64,000 bases of DNA from Helicobacter sp. 13S00482-2 (GTDB lineage: Bacteria > Campylobacterota > Campylobacteria > Campylobacterales > Helicobacteraceae), in the NCBI RefSeq assembly GCF_002272795.1, contig NZ_MLAT01000006.1, positions 58,506-122,505 of the forward strand, given 5' to 3'. The position numbers and the translations under genes were made by a program. A model generated the notes under the pieces. The model ran no database searches. It was not told the DNA's origin and saw only the letters and a list, made by a program, of their open reading frames with translations. Positions within the stretch are counted from its first letter, which is position 1, and every line of letters starts with the position of its first letter. Positions 37,088-46,253 of the stretch are shown piece by piece.

Positions 37088-38149
37088 ATGCCTTATTTAA
37101 AATCTTGGACACCTAAAAAACCTCAACTCATTGCGACAATCATTAGTATTATTGCTGTTATTTGTGGAATTTTGTCTATTTTGTATGCCTGGCAATTACC
37201 ACCTTTTTTTCGTGGCGTTGTAAGCACAGATGATGCTTATATTCAAACAAAAACAACCTTGCTCTCACCAAGGGTAAGTGGATATGTAACAGATATATAT
37301 GTTCATGATTTTGGTTCTGTCAAGCAAGGAGATCCTATCTTACAAATAGATAGAAGGATTTTTGTTCAAAAGGTCAATGAAGCTGAGGCAAATTTGCAAA
37401 GTATGCAATCTTCACTTGATGCTTATGATGAAAATTATCGCTTAAGAGAGGCAATCGTGAATGAAAAAAAAGCAATCATTGATGCAGATAAGGCAACACT
37501 TGAAAATGCAACAAGTCAGAACACACGTGTTTCAAAACTTGTCAAAAAAGGATCTTTGAGTGCTAGAGAATATGAAGATACTCAAACCATTCTCAAAAAA
37601 TCTCTATACGCTCTCGCACAGTCACAAGCCCAATATCAAAAAGCTATTGAAGAACTCCAAGCATACAAAATCAGTAAAGCTGCCCTGCAGGCAGATGTGA
37701 AAAGGGCTCAAGCACTTTTGGAACTTGCTCAAATAAATCTTGAATATTCATTGATAAAAGCTCCTGTAGATGGTGTGCTTGGACAAATTGGAGCAAGGAT
37801 TGGCCAAGCGGTGACACAGGGAACTCCCCTTGCATTTTTAATACCCGATCTCAAATGGGTGGAAGCCAATATCAAAGAAACAAAAATGAAGGATGTGCAT
37901 ATTGGTCAGAAAGTAACATTTAGCGTAGATGCTCTAGGTGGAGCAATTTTACAGGGCACTGTTGAAAGAATATCTCCAGCTACAGGAAGCGAATTTAGTT
38001 CTGTGAGAGTTAATAATGCGACAGGGAATTTTATAAAAATTATTCAACGAATCCCTGTTAGAATAAAAATTAACCCTAATGATCCACACTTCAAAGATCT
38101 AAAAGCAGGTATGAGCGTCATAGCCACTATTCACACTCAAAAGGATTAA
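37088..38149 (+). CDS. HlyD/EmrA-family efflux adaptor
   Basis: A 353-residue periplasmic adaptor anchored by one N-terminal helix (residues about 14-34). The lipoyl half VSTDDAYIQTKTTLLSPRVSGYVTDIYVHDFGSVKQGDPI is followed by a long coiled-coil hairpin. The second lipoyl half NLEYSLIKAPVDGVLGQIGARIGQAVTQGTPLAFLIP and a beta barrel come next. This is the standard EmrA order. It lies 19 nt after the transporter and 2 nt before the outer-membrane channel gene. Confidence 0.92.
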   Translation: MPYLKSWTPKKPQLIATIISIIAVICGILSILYAWQLPPFFRGVVSTDDAYIQTKTTLLSPRVSGYVTDIYVHDFGSVKQGDPILQIDRRIFVQKVNEAEANLQSMQSSLDAYDENYRLREAIVNEKKAIIDADKATLENATSQNTRVSKLVKKGSLSAREYEDTQTILKKSLYALAQSQAQYQKAIEELQAYKISKAALQADVKRAQALLELAQINLEYSLIKAPVDGVLGQIGARIGQAVTQGTPLAFLIPDLKWVEANIKETKMKDVHIGQKVTFSVDALGGAILQGTVERISPATGSEFSSVRVNNATGNFIKIIQRIPVRIKINPNDPHFKDLKAGMSVIATIHTQKD

Positions 38150-38151
38150 AA

Positions 38152-39591
38152 ATGCATTGGAGTAGTACATTTGGTGCATTTGGTTTAGGTATCTTACTTG
38201 TAGGCTGTATGCCAAAAATTGAAGAATTGCCAAAAGACAGTAAAGTCACACTAGCTTTAGATGAGGTTTCAGAACAGCAGATCCAAAAAAATTGGTGGAA
38301 AAATTTCAATGATCCTAGCCTTATATTTCTAATTCAAAAAGCAAGAACCTACAATAGCGATATTCAAATCGCTCAAACAAGAATAAGACAGGCTATGGGG
38401 ATACTAAAAATTGCAAAATCAACGCTCTTTCCAACTGCAAACATAACAATGAGTCCCCAATATACACAAAGTATGCTCACTCCCATTTTTGGATTCAACA
38501 CACCTATTGGAACAATAGATCCAACGTTAAACATCGGTTATAATTTTGATTTTTTTGGTAAAAACAAAAAAGAACGCAAGAACAAAACTTATCAAGCTCA
38601 AGCAATAATCGCCCAAGCATATGCAACAAAAATCTCTCTTGATGCAGAAGTAGCAAAAACCTACATCAACCTCGTTGCTTTAAAAGATAAGCTTTCCGTG
38701 CTTGAAAATACCCTAAAAGCTCGAAAAATTGAATTGGATATAGCACAAAGCAAGGCAAAAACAGGCTATAGCAGTCAATATGATGAACAACAAGCAAAAA
38801 TTCAATATGAAGCCACAAAGGCTCAAATTCCATCAACTAAGCTAAGCATAGAAAAAACTGAAAATGCATTGGAAGAACTCACAGGAATCAGTGCAAAAGA
38901 ACTCAAGACAATCAAAAGTCTTGATCAACTAAATGAACCCACACTGCCAAAAAAAATTCCTTCTTCAATATTAAGAAATAGACCTGATGTAGCCTATGCT
39001 GAATTTGAACTTGCCGCAAGTTCTGAAGCTTTGGCAAAAGTAAGATTAAATTTTTTGCCCGATTTTAATCTGATAGCAAATCTAGGAGTGGCAGGTTTTA
39101 CTGATTTTTTTACTACAGCAGGTCATATATTCACAGGAGCAGTTGGAACGAGTATTTTAGCACCTCTTTTTGAAGGAGGAAAACTTAAAGGCGAATTTGC
39201 AATAGCAAATGCAAAAAGAGATGAGGCAGCCTACACTTATAAAAAAATTGTCTTGAATGCCTATAAGGAAGTGAAAAACGCTCAAGCGAGTATTGAATGG
39301 CTCACGGAGCAACAAATCTTATTGCAAAATGAACGGGAATCTGCCATAAAAACATTACAATACGCAAAGAGTAGATATGAGAATGGCTATTCTTCATATC
39401 TAGAGGTTGTAGATGCTCAACGTTCCTTACTTGATCTTGAAGGACAAATCATCATATTAAAAACCGCCTATATTGAATCACTTATCAATTTATATCAATC
39501 ACTTGGAGGTGGATTCAATATCGAGGAAGTCAAATTACCTACCGACAGTAAAAAACAAAACAAAAATAACAAGGAATCAAAAAACCAATAA
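38152..39591 (+). CDS. TolC-like outer-membrane efflux lipoprotein (NodT/OprM type)
   Basis: A 479-residue outer-membrane channel. The signal ends in the lipobox LVGC, so it is lipidated. Then come two OEP repeats with long helices: WWKNFNDPSLIFLIQKARTYNSDIQIAQTRIRQA and, later, the matching second-repeat segment NRPDVAYAEFELAASSEALAKVR. It completes the tripartite pump. The C-terminal tail is Lys/Asn-rich. The last 15 nt overlap the 3' end of the small opposing gene. Confidence 0.92.
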   Translation: MHWSSTFGAFGLGILLVGCMPKIEELPKDSKVTLALDEVSEQQIQKNWWKNFNDPSLIFLIQKARTYNSDIQIAQTRIRQAMGILKIAKSTLFPTANITMSPQYTQSMLTPIFGFNTPIGTIDPTLNIGYNFDFFGKNKKERKNKTYQAQAIIAQAYATKISLDAEVAKTYINLVALKDKLSVLENTLKARKIELDIAQSKAKTGYSSQYDEQQAKIQYEATKAQIPSTKLSIEKTENALEELTGISAKELKTIKSLDQLNEPTLPKKIPSSILRNRPDVAYAEFELAASSEALAKVRLNFLPDFNLIANLGVAGFTDFFTTAGHIFTGAVGTSILAPLFEGGKLKGEFAIANAKRDEAAYTYKKIVLNAYKEVKNAQASIEWLTEQQILLQNERESAIKTLQYAKSRYENGYSSYLEVVDAQRSLLDLEGQIIILKTAYIESLINLYQSLGGGFNIEEVKLPTDSKKQNKNNKESKNQ

Positions 39592-39816
39592 CTCTCTTTT
39601 AAGTTTATTTAAGGCATCAATCTGCTTTTTGAGTGCGTCAATTTGCTCATTAAGCTGAGAAAATAATGACATGCTAAGACCTTCTGGCATATCCTGTGAA
39701 CCCCTTTTTATCATAATATAATCTATAAGAGTAATGTTTGCCATATTCAATAATATTTGTATTTCATCTCTGATTGATTCAACATTTCTAAAAATTTCAT
39801 CAATTTTTTCAAACAT
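39577..39816 (-). CDS. small coiled-coil protein following kdsD
   Basis: A 79-residue hypothetical protein. AGGA lies 9 nt before the ATG, and the gene starts 9 nt after the kdsD stop, so it is the last gene of the ksgA-RNase J-kdsD run. The C-terminal third (SLFSQLNEQIDALKKQIDALNKL) is a clear heptad coiled coil and the middle is hydrophobic. I do not know the family. The 15-nt tail-to-tail overlap with the efflux channel gene is unremarkable. Confidence 0.65.
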   Translation of the reverse strand: MFEKIDEIFRNVESIRDEIQILLNMANITLIDYIMIKRGSQDMPEGLSMSLFSQLNEQIDALKKQIDALNKLKRELLVF

Positions 39817-39825
39817 CTGTATTTC

Positions 39826-40788
39826 CTATTCGATCCCTGCACTAATAAGTGTATGTAAATGAATAGCACCTTGTATTCTTTGATCCTTATCAGTAACAAC
39901 AAGAAATTGAATTTTATTATCTTCAATATATCTCAATGCCTGTACTGCTAACAAATTTGGGTTATCACAATATTTTGGATTTTTACAAGCATAAGAAATA
40001 ACAGGGTGATTCAAGTCAAAATCTTCACGCATCATCGCTCGACGTAAATCTCCATCGCTCAGAACCCCAAGCAATCTTCCATCTTGTTCAATGATGGCAT
40101 TTCCTAACCTTGATTGAGTCATTTTGATGATGGCTTCTTTTAGAGATATATTGGGATCAATGATAGGCAAATCAGTTGTTTGCATCAAATCTTTGAGCTT
40201 TACAAAAAGTTTTTTTCCTAAGCTGCCCCCTGGATGATAAGAAGCAAAATCACCTTCTTTAAATCCTCTTTTTTCCATCAAGCAAACTGCCAAAGCATCC
40301 CCTAAAGCCAATGTTAAAGTCGTAGAACTAGTAGGAGCTATGCCTAATGGACAAGCTTCCTCAGAAATCTCAATAGGTATAAAATAATCCCCAAATCTTG
40401 AAACAGAACTATTTTCACTTTTACTCATTGTGATAACCCCTCCACTGAATCTTTTTAAATGTGGCATAATAGAGACAAGCTCCGCACTCTCTCCGCTATA
40501 ACTAATAGCCAAAACAATATCTTCTTTACTGATAGCACCTAAATCGCCATGCATCGCTTCTGTAGGATGAAGAAAAAAGCTAGGAGTTCCTGTGCTTGAA
40601 AGTGTCGCGGAAATTTTTACTCCTATCAAACCACTTTTTCCAACACCGCTAACAATCAATTTTCCCTTTGCATTAACGATCATATCAACAATTTTTTCCC
40701 ATTGAATATCTTCACATTTTATAGCCGAATGATTGAGTTCCTTAGCTTCGTCTTTGAGAACTTTTTTGGCAATACTCCTAAAATCCAC
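39826..40788 (-). CDS. kdsD: D-arabinose 5-phosphate isomerase (KpsF/GutQ family)
   Basis: Converts ribulose-5-phosphate to arabinose-5-phosphate for Kdo and LPS synthesis. The 320 residues comprise an N-terminal SIS domain (GVGKSGLIG, SSTGTPSFFLHPTEAMHGDLG, YSGESAELV) and two CBS domains toward the C-terminus (GVLSDGDLRRAMM). The order kdsD, RNase J, ksgA is the H. pylori order. It lies 8 nt after the RNase J gene. Confidence 0.93.
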   Translation of the reverse strand: MDFRSIAKKVLKDEAKELNHSAIKCEDIQWEKIVDMIVNAKGKLIVSGVGKSGLIGVKISATLSSTGTPSFFLHPTEAMHGDLGAISKEDIVLAISYSGESAELVSIMPHLKRFSGGVITMSKSENSSVSRFGDYFIPIEISEEACPLGIAPTSSTTLTLALGDALAVCLMEKRGFKEGDFASYHPGGSLGKKLFVKLKDLMQTTDLPIIDPNISLKEAIIKMTQSRLGNAIIEQDGRLLGVLSDGDLRRAMMREDFDLNHPVISYACKNPKYCDNPNLLAVQALRYIEDNKIQFLVVTDKDQRIQGAIHLHTLISAGIE

Positions 40789-40796
40789 AATCCCTC

Positions 40797-42830
40797 CTAA
40801 GATAAAAAGATATTTGTAACAATGGTTGGATATTTTTTGAGTTTTTTAAACATCAGCTTTCGAGCTATATTTCTAATCTCATTCTCTAAAGTTTTTTTGT
40901 TTTCTAAAACTTCTTTTTTGGCACTCTTGACATACATCTCTAGTGCCACTTCAATCTCTTTGCAAAGATCCTTTTCCTCCCTGATATTAACAATTCCAAG
41001 AGACATTATATTGGTTTCTTTGAGAATTTTTTGATCTCTAGGTGAAATAAAAATATTCAAAATAGCAACCCCACAATCCGCAAGAGCTTGCCTCTCAGCC
41101 ACAACATTACTATCAATTTGTCTATTGACTTGATTATCAATATAAGTTTTACCACTTTTAATTGTGCGAACTTTTCTAATATAGCTCGGATTCACTTCAA
41201 TTTGATCGCCATCTTCCATTAAATAAATATTTTTTTCTAAAACGCCACATTTAATGGCAGTATCTCTATGTTTAGCAACGTGATTGTATTCTCCGTGCAC
41301 AGGAAGAAAAAACTTTGGTTTTATCAAACGCAACATTAATTTTTGCTCCTCTTGTGCAGCGTGGCCACTCACGTGAATCTCACTAAAATCTTGATAAGCA
41401 ACCCTTGCACCTGCTTTCATTAAAAAGTTCAAAACTGTGGAGACTGAGCCTTCATTTCCTGGAATTGCTTTTGCAGAAATAATGACCATATCAGTCGGTT
41501 TGATTTTAATATGTCTGTGTTCATCTGTCGCCATTCGATATAGTGCACTCATCGTCTCACCTTGACTACCCGTAGTGACTATCAAGACCTCTTCATCGGG
41601 ATACTTAGCCACTTCGTGTGCTTCAATAAAAATATTATGAGGCAAATCTATATAGCCCAACTCACGGGCAATATCAAGATTTTTTTCCATTGAACGACCA
41701 ATCACTGCGACCTTACGATTATACTTTAAACCATAAGTTATCGCCTGATAAACACGATGTATATTGGAAGAAAAAGTACTCATTATCACTCTCCCCTCAG
41801 CACTCTTAAATAAAGAGTCAAAAGTAGGTCCTACGCTAGCCTCGCTTGCAGTCACTCCGCTTCTATGAGAGTTAGTAGAGTCACTCAAAAGCAACATAAC
41901 TCCTTCTTCTCCATAATGAGCCAATCGATGCAAATCTGTGGGCAGATTATCAATAGGAGTGTGATCAATCTTAAAATCTCCTGTATGTACGATAATCCCT
42001 GCTTCTGTTCGAATACCAAGAGCAGAGGCATCAATAATAGAGTGTGTGATATGGATCCATTCTACTTCAAAATCACCTATTTTTATAGGATGGCGTTTTT
42101 CAACAATCTTAAAAAATGATCGAAATTTTTTGAGACCGTGCTCATCAAATTTATTCCCTATCATTCCTAAAGAAAGTGGGGTTCCATAAAGAGGGAATTG
42201 CATCTGTTTATATAAGTAAGGAACCGCCCCGATATGATCTTCATGTGCATGTGTGATAACCACACCTGCTATTTTGTCTTTGATGGCATATAAATAATTA
42301 AAATCTGGAATCAAAATATCAACTCCGTGCATATTTTCCTCAGGAAAACTCATACCAACATCAATGATAATGGCAGAATTTTCTGTTTCCATCACCATCA
42401 TATTTCCCCCTATCTCTCCAAGTCCACCCAATGGAGTGATACGGACTTTGGCCTTTGTGCTTAGGTTAAGTTTATGATGAGGATTAAGACTAGTTTTTTG
42501 GATACGATTATTTGCCTCCACTCCTTTTTTGAGATCTTTGTGAAATCCTAAATTACCCCGCTCATCTACACTTTGAATTTCACGTACTCCATTTTTAGCC
42601 CCCATATCTTGAGGCTGAGAAGGGTTGGTGTGAGTATTTTTATTTTTACCTACCCATCTTCTAGGACGTGGCTTCTGTGTATCATCAGTATTCAAATTAT
42701 TTTGAGAATTTGGGTTGATATTTTTATCAGCATTTTCTGGATTTTTCTTGAAACGTGGTTTAAAAAACCTTTTCTTTTGTCTCTCTGTTGATGATGGGTT
42801 TTGGTTAATATTATCGTTATTATTTTCCAT
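40797..42830 (-). CDS. rnj: ribonuclease J
   Basis: Metallo-beta-lactamase/beta-CASP RNase for mRNA decay and rRNA processing. The 677 residues include an N-terminal extension of about 130 residues that is Asn- and Lys-rich and low in complexity, as in the Helicobacter enzyme. The metal motif THAHEDHIGA follows, with the beta-CASP segments (SGHAAQEEQKLML, HGEYNHVAKH) and a C-terminal domain. Its start overlaps the ksgA stop by 11 nt. Confidence 0.94.
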   Translation of the reverse strand: MENNNDNINQNPSSTERQKKRFFKPRFKKNPENADKNINPNSQNNLNTDDTQKPRPRRWVGKNKNTHTNPSQPQDMGAKNGVREIQSVDERGNLGFHKDLKKGVEANNRIQKTSLNPHHKLNLSTKAKVRITPLGGLGEIGGNMMVMETENSAIIIDVGMSFPEENMHGVDILIPDFNYLYAIKDKIAGVVITHAHEDHIGAVPYLYKQMQFPLYGTPLSLGMIGNKFDEHGLKKFRSFFKIVEKRHPIKIGDFEVEWIHITHSIIDASALGIRTEAGIIVHTGDFKIDHTPIDNLPTDLHRLAHYGEEGVMLLLSDSTNSHRSGVTASEASVGPTFDSLFKSAEGRVIMSTFSSNIHRVYQAITYGLKYNRKVAVIGRSMEKNLDIARELGYIDLPHNIFIEAHEVAKYPDEEVLIVTTGSQGETMSALYRMATDEHRHIKIKPTDMVIISAKAIPGNEGSVSTVLNFLMKAGARVAYQDFSEIHVSGHAAQEEQKLMLRLIKPKFFLPVHGEYNHVAKHRDTAIKCGVLEKNIYLMEDGDQIEVNPSYIRKVRTIKSGKTYIDNQVNRQIDSNVVAERQALADCGVAILNIFISPRDQKILKETNIMSLGIVNIREEKDLCKEIEVALEMYVKSAKKEVLENKKTLENEIRNIARKLMFKKLKKYPTIVTNIFLS

Positions 42831-43677
42831 ATTTTTCTACCTTTAGTTTATTGTATATTTGGTGATATATCGTTGCTGAAATCTGATGTGCCCTGATATC
42901 TAGATCAATAGAAAGTTCTTCAAACAAGCTTTCCACAATCTTTTTATCATACCTACTAGCAAAATTGCTCAATAGTTTCTTCCTAGGGGAGCAAAACGCA
43001 ACTCTAAGCATTTCTTCAAAGTCTTGTTGAATGGAATTGCTGTTCTTTCTTATTCTAAAAACCGATGATATTACCTTAGGCATAGGCTCAAATGCCTCTT
43101 TAGGAACATCAAAAAGCATTTCTGGCTCTCCGAGAGTTTGGGTTATCACACTCAAAGCACAAAAATTCCTATCCCCACTCAAAGCACAAAACTTCTGTGC
43201 GACTTCTTTTTGAGTCATCACGACAAAGCCTTTACATTTTGGATCTTTAAGGACTCGCAACAAGATCGCTGAAGCTATATAATAAGGCAAGTTAGAGACG
43301 AGTATATACTCTTCATCATCAAGCCAACCTTCCTTGAAGACAAGCTTCAAAACATCCTGATAAACAAGAATCAGATCTCCAGAATCAATAACGGCCTTGT
43401 ATTTTTGTGTAAGAAAAGAACATAAATCAACATCAACTTCATATGCCTTGAGCTGATAACATTCAAGCAACTTATCCGTTAAATCACCCAAGCCAACCCC
43501 AACTTCTATGACTTTCTCACCCCGAAATATATTGGGAATAGATTGGACAATCTTATTGACATAGCTAAAATCTTTTAAAAAATTCTGTCCGAATCTTTTT
43601 TTCGCCCTGTGCTGAATCGCCAGTCTCCTAAACTTTCCCTCTATTTTATCTATTTTTGGACAATTTGTAAATAGCAA
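42820..43677 (-). CDS. ksgA: 16S rRNA (adenine1518-N6/adenine1519-N6)-dimethyltransferase
   Basis: Dimethylates two adjacent adenines near the 16S 3' end during small-subunit assembly. Visible are KKRFGQNFL, the SAM-binding VIEVGVGLGDLT and the catalytic NLPYY. The start is uncertain. The longest reading begins at a TTG (43677) and has 20 residues before IQHRAKKRF. No ATG or GTG is available before the conserved core. A strong AGGAG lies 7 nt before an in-frame ATT at 43617, which would give 265 residues. I report the longer form. Confidence 0.9.
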   Translation of the reverse strand: MLFTNCPKIDKIEGKFRRLAIQHRAKKRFGQNFLKDFSYVNKIVQSIPNIFRGEKVIEVGVGLGDLTDKLLECYQLKAYEVDVDLCSFLTQKYKAVIDSGDLILVYQDVLKLVFKEGWLDDEEYILVSNLPYYIASAILLRVLKDPKCKGFVVMTQKEVAQKFCALSGDRNFCALSVITQTLGEPEMLFDVPKEAFEPMPKVISSVFRIRKNSNSIQQDFEEMLRVAFCSPRKKLLSNFASRYDKKIVESLFEELSIDLDIRAHQISATIYHQIYNKLKVEKYGK

Positions 43678-43696
43678 AATTAAAGGTATGAGATAT

Positions 43697-43702
43697 TATA
43701 AT
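43697..43702 (+). promoter_or_regulatory. -10 box for hisF
   Basis: TATAAT, 23 nt before the hisF ATG, with GGAG in between. It is divergent from ksgA. Confidence 0.55.
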
Positions 43703-43725
43703 CCCTTATAAATTATGGAGAAATA

Positions 43726-44496
43726 ATGGGTCATTTAGGAAAGCGAATCATTCCTTGTCTTGATATTAATGAGGGCAAAGTTGTCAAAGGAATCAATTTT
43801 GTTGGATTAAAGGATATGGGAGATCCTGTTATGATGGCAAAAAAATACAACGATGCAGGAGCTGATGAACTTGTATTCTTGGATATAAGTGCTTCACATC
43901 AAGAACGCAATACAATGATCGACATCGTCTCTTCTGTCGCGAAAGTAACCTTCATGCCACTTACTATTGGAGGGGGAATAAAAGATATGAAGAATATTTA
44001 TAGCCTTCTTGATGCAGGAGCTGACAAAATCAGCCTCAATAGTGCCGCCGTTAAAAATCCATCTCTGATTGAAGAAGGAGCAAAAAGATTTGGTACTCAA
44101 TGTATCGTCGTGGCTATAGATGTAAAAAGACACTCTGCACAGGAAAATAAATGGGAAGTTTATATACAAGGCGGGAGAGAAAATACAGGCAAAGATATGA
44201 TTGAATGGGCAAGGCAAATTTCTCAAATGGGGGCAGGAGAAATCCTTTTGACAAGTATGGACGCTGATGGAACAAAATCTGGTTATGATATTGAAGCTCT
44301 TAAGTCTCTGAATGAAGCTGTGAATATTCCAATCATAGCAAGTGGGGGGGCAGGAACAAAAGAACACATATTAGAAGTTTTTGAACTTGAAATCGCAGAT
44401 GCGGCTCTTGCGGCGAGTATTTTTCATCTTGATGAAATCAGCATTAAAGATTTAAAATTTTATCTTCATCAGAATCAGATTCCTATAAGGCTATGA
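43726..44496 (+). CDS. hisF: imidazole glycerol phosphate synthase cyclase subunit
   Basis: (beta/alpha)8 cyclase of histidine synthesis, forming IGP and AICAR with ammonia from HisH. The 256 residues are full length. Present are the opening [17 protein letters not shown] with the catalytic Asp, the phosphate loops LTIGGGI and IIASGGAGT, and the second Asp in [14 protein letters not shown]. No hisH lies nearby. It heads an operon with the nucleosidase-like gene and rlmN. The pathway is absent from H. pylori. Confidence 0.96.
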   Translation: MGHLGKRIIPCLDINEGKVVKGINFVGLKDMGDPVMMAKKYNDAGADELVFLDISASHQERNTMIDIVSSVAKVTFMPLTIGGGIKDMKNIYSLLDAGADKISLNSAAVKNPSLIEEGAKRFGTQCIVVAIDVKRHSAQENKWEVYIQGGRENTGKDMIEWARQISQMGAGEILLTSMDADGTKSGYDIEALKSLNEAVNIPIIASGGAGTKEHILEVFELEIADAALAASIFHLDEISIKDLKFYLHQNQIPIRL

Positions 44497-44497
44497 T

Positions 44498-45043
44498 ATG
44501 TTTGTTTGTGCAGGGAAAATCGAAAGCTTTAGTTTTGCAAAATCAATTGGTATTGGAATGATAGAAAGTGCTATTAATCTAAGTAGGATCTGTTCTCGAG
44601 AGATTATAGATAATATTATCTTCATTGGATCTGCTGGATCATATAGCTATGACATTCAACCATTTGAAATTTGCCTTAGCACAAAAGCGACTCAAATTGA
44701 GATGAGCTATCTCAACTCAAATGCATATACGCCAATTGATAACCAAATCGAAATAGATTTTGAAGATGTTCCACGTGGAACAAAAAATGTAGTAGTGAAT
44801 TCAAGTAATTATATCAACACAAATCTCGAAGTATCACAAAAAATATCCAAGGCAGGTATTGTGCTAGAAAATATGGAGTTTTTTTCTGTACTGAAGGTTG
44901 CACAAGCTTTTGATATAAAATGTTATGGCATCTTTTGCATTACAAATTATTGTGATAAAAATGCACATCAAGATTTTATTCAAAATCATCAAAAAGCAAA
45001 AATAATTCTAGAAGATTTTATAAGGAAAAATTACACATTATGA
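44498..45043 (+). CDS. short nucleoside phosphorylase/nucleosidase-like protein
   Basis: A 181-residue protein that looks like a shortened member of the purine-nucleoside phosphorylase / MTA nucleosidase superfamily. Hints are [21 protein letters not shown], and the late [15 protein letters not shown] (compare VEMEG) with [14 protein letters not shown] where the catalytic Asp motif (SDxAD) would be. It is about 50 residues shorter than MTAN and lacks clean catalytic signatures. It lies 1 nt after hisF and overlaps rlmN as ATGA. Activity is uncertain. Confidence 0.65.
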   Translation: MFVCAGKIESFSFAKSIGIGMIESAINLSRICSREIIDNIIFIGSAGSYSYDIQPFEICLSTKATQIEMSYLNSNAYTPIDNQIEIDFEDVPRGTKNVVVNSSNYINTNLEVSQKISKAGIVLENMEFFSVLKVAQAFDIKCYGIFCITNYCDKNAHQDFIQNHQKAKIILEDFIRKNYTL

Positions 45044-46152
45044 GAGAATCGAAAAAAAATATTTATGACTATATGCTTGAGGAGTTACAACAAATTTTTA
45101 AGCCTACTTTTCGTGCTAAACAAATCTATAATTGGCTTTACGTTAAATATGAAAATGATTTTTCTAAAATGCAAAATATACCCAAAGATATGCGAGAAAA
45201 ATTAGAAAATGAATATGAAATAAAAAATCTTGAAATCATCCGAATACAAACAAGCAAAGATGGGACGAAAAAATACCTCTTTAAAACCAAAGATGGATTA
45301 AGCTTTGAAAGCGTTCTCATAAAAATGAGAGATAAAAAACAAGATGAAAATGGCAAAATTACAGAAAGCGAAAAATGGACTTTTTGTCTATCAAGTCAAG
45401 TTGGTTGCAAGGTTGGCTGTGCTTTTTGCTACACAGCAAAAGGAGGATTTGTTCGAAATCTGAGTAGTGGCGAAATTGTAGAACAGGTTGTTCAACTGAA
45501 AAAAGATAACAATATACTCCCTGAAAAAAGAGTTAATATTGTTTATATGGGAATGGGAGAACCACTTGATAATCTCCAAAATGTAAGTCAAGCCATAAAA
45601 ATATTGAGTGACCTAGAAGGTCTATCCATATCTGCAAGAAGACAAACAATATCTACAAGCGGTATTGCTCCAAAAATTATCAAGCTAGGAGAAATGAATC
45701 TAGGAGTTCAGTTGGCTATATCTCTTCACGCAGTTGATGACACACTTCGTAGTCAACTTATTCCAATGAATAAAGCATACAACATACAAAGTATCATCAA
45801 TGCCGTAAAGGCATTCCCTGTTGATGCTCGAAAAAGAGTGATGTTTGAATATCTAGTGATCAAGGATATAAATGATGATCTAATGAGTGCAAAAAAACTT
45901 CTAAAACTTCTTGATGGAATTAAGGCAAAAGTCAATCTTATCCTATTTAATCCACACGAAGGATCACAATTCAAAAGACCTGATATAGAACAAGTAAAAA
46001 AATTTGCGGATTTTCTTATCAACAAAGGTCTTCTTTGCACTATTAGAGAATCAAAGGGTATTGACATAAGTGCTGCTTGCGGACAACTAAGAGAAAAAGA
46101 ACTGTTGGAAAATGAAAATGTTCCACGTAGAACAATTGGCAAGGAGTTGTGA
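45040..46152 (+). CDS. rlmN: dual-specificity rRNA/tRNA adenine C2-methyltransferase RlmN
   Basis: Radical-SAM enzyme methylating A2503 of 23S rRNA and A37 of certain tRNAs. The 370 residues include the cluster motif CKVGCAFC (Cys123, 127, 130), GYxA-like [18 protein letters not shown] and the second catalytic Cys near the end in [11 protein letters not shown]. The ATG overlaps the stop of the previous gene. The stop in turn overlaps the start of a tiny membrane peptide. Confidence 0.95.
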   Translation: MRESKKNIYDYMLEELQQIFKPTFRAKQIYNWLYVKYENDFSKMQNIPKDMREKLENEYEIKNLEIIRIQTSKDGTKKYLFKTKDGLSFESVLIKMRDKKQDENGKITESEKWTFCLSSQVGCKVGCAFCYTAKGGFVRNLSSGEIVEQVVQLKKDNNILPEKRVNIVYMGMGEPLDNLQNVSQAIKILSDLEGLSISARRQTISTSGIAPKIIKLGEMNLGVQLAISLHAVDDTLRSQLIPMNKAYNIQSIINAVKAFPVDARKRVMFEYLVIKDINDDLMSAKKLLKLLDGIKAKVNLILFNPHEGSQFKRPDIEQVKKFADFLINKGLLCTIRESKGIDISAACGQLREKELLENENVPRRTIGKEL

Positions 46153-46250
46153 TGGATCTTTTAGATATTTTATTATTAGTATTTTTATTTTTGGTGTTTG
46201 TGATTGGAATAGGTGCTTATATATATTTTGTACTAAAAAATAAGGATTAG
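46152..46250 (+). CDS. 32-residue single-pass membrane peptide
   Basis: A very short frame: [20 protein letters not shown], then GAYIYFVLKNKD and TAG. Nearly the whole chain is one hydrophobic helix with an acidic start and a basic-rich tail, so it should lie in the inner membrane with the C-terminus inside. AAGGAG (46141-46146) is spaced 5 nt from the ATG, better than for most neighbours, and the A of the ATG is the last base of the rlmN stop. It ends 3 nt before queH. Real translation is likely; function unknown. Confidence 0.65.
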   Translation: MDLLDILLLVFLFLVFVIGIGAYIYFVLKNKD

Positions 46251-46253
46251 AAA

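Noticed and set aside
44344..44350. Seven-G tract in hisF as a phase-variation site
   Set aside because: It encodes the conserved SGGAG phosphate loop, is short, and the frame is intact.
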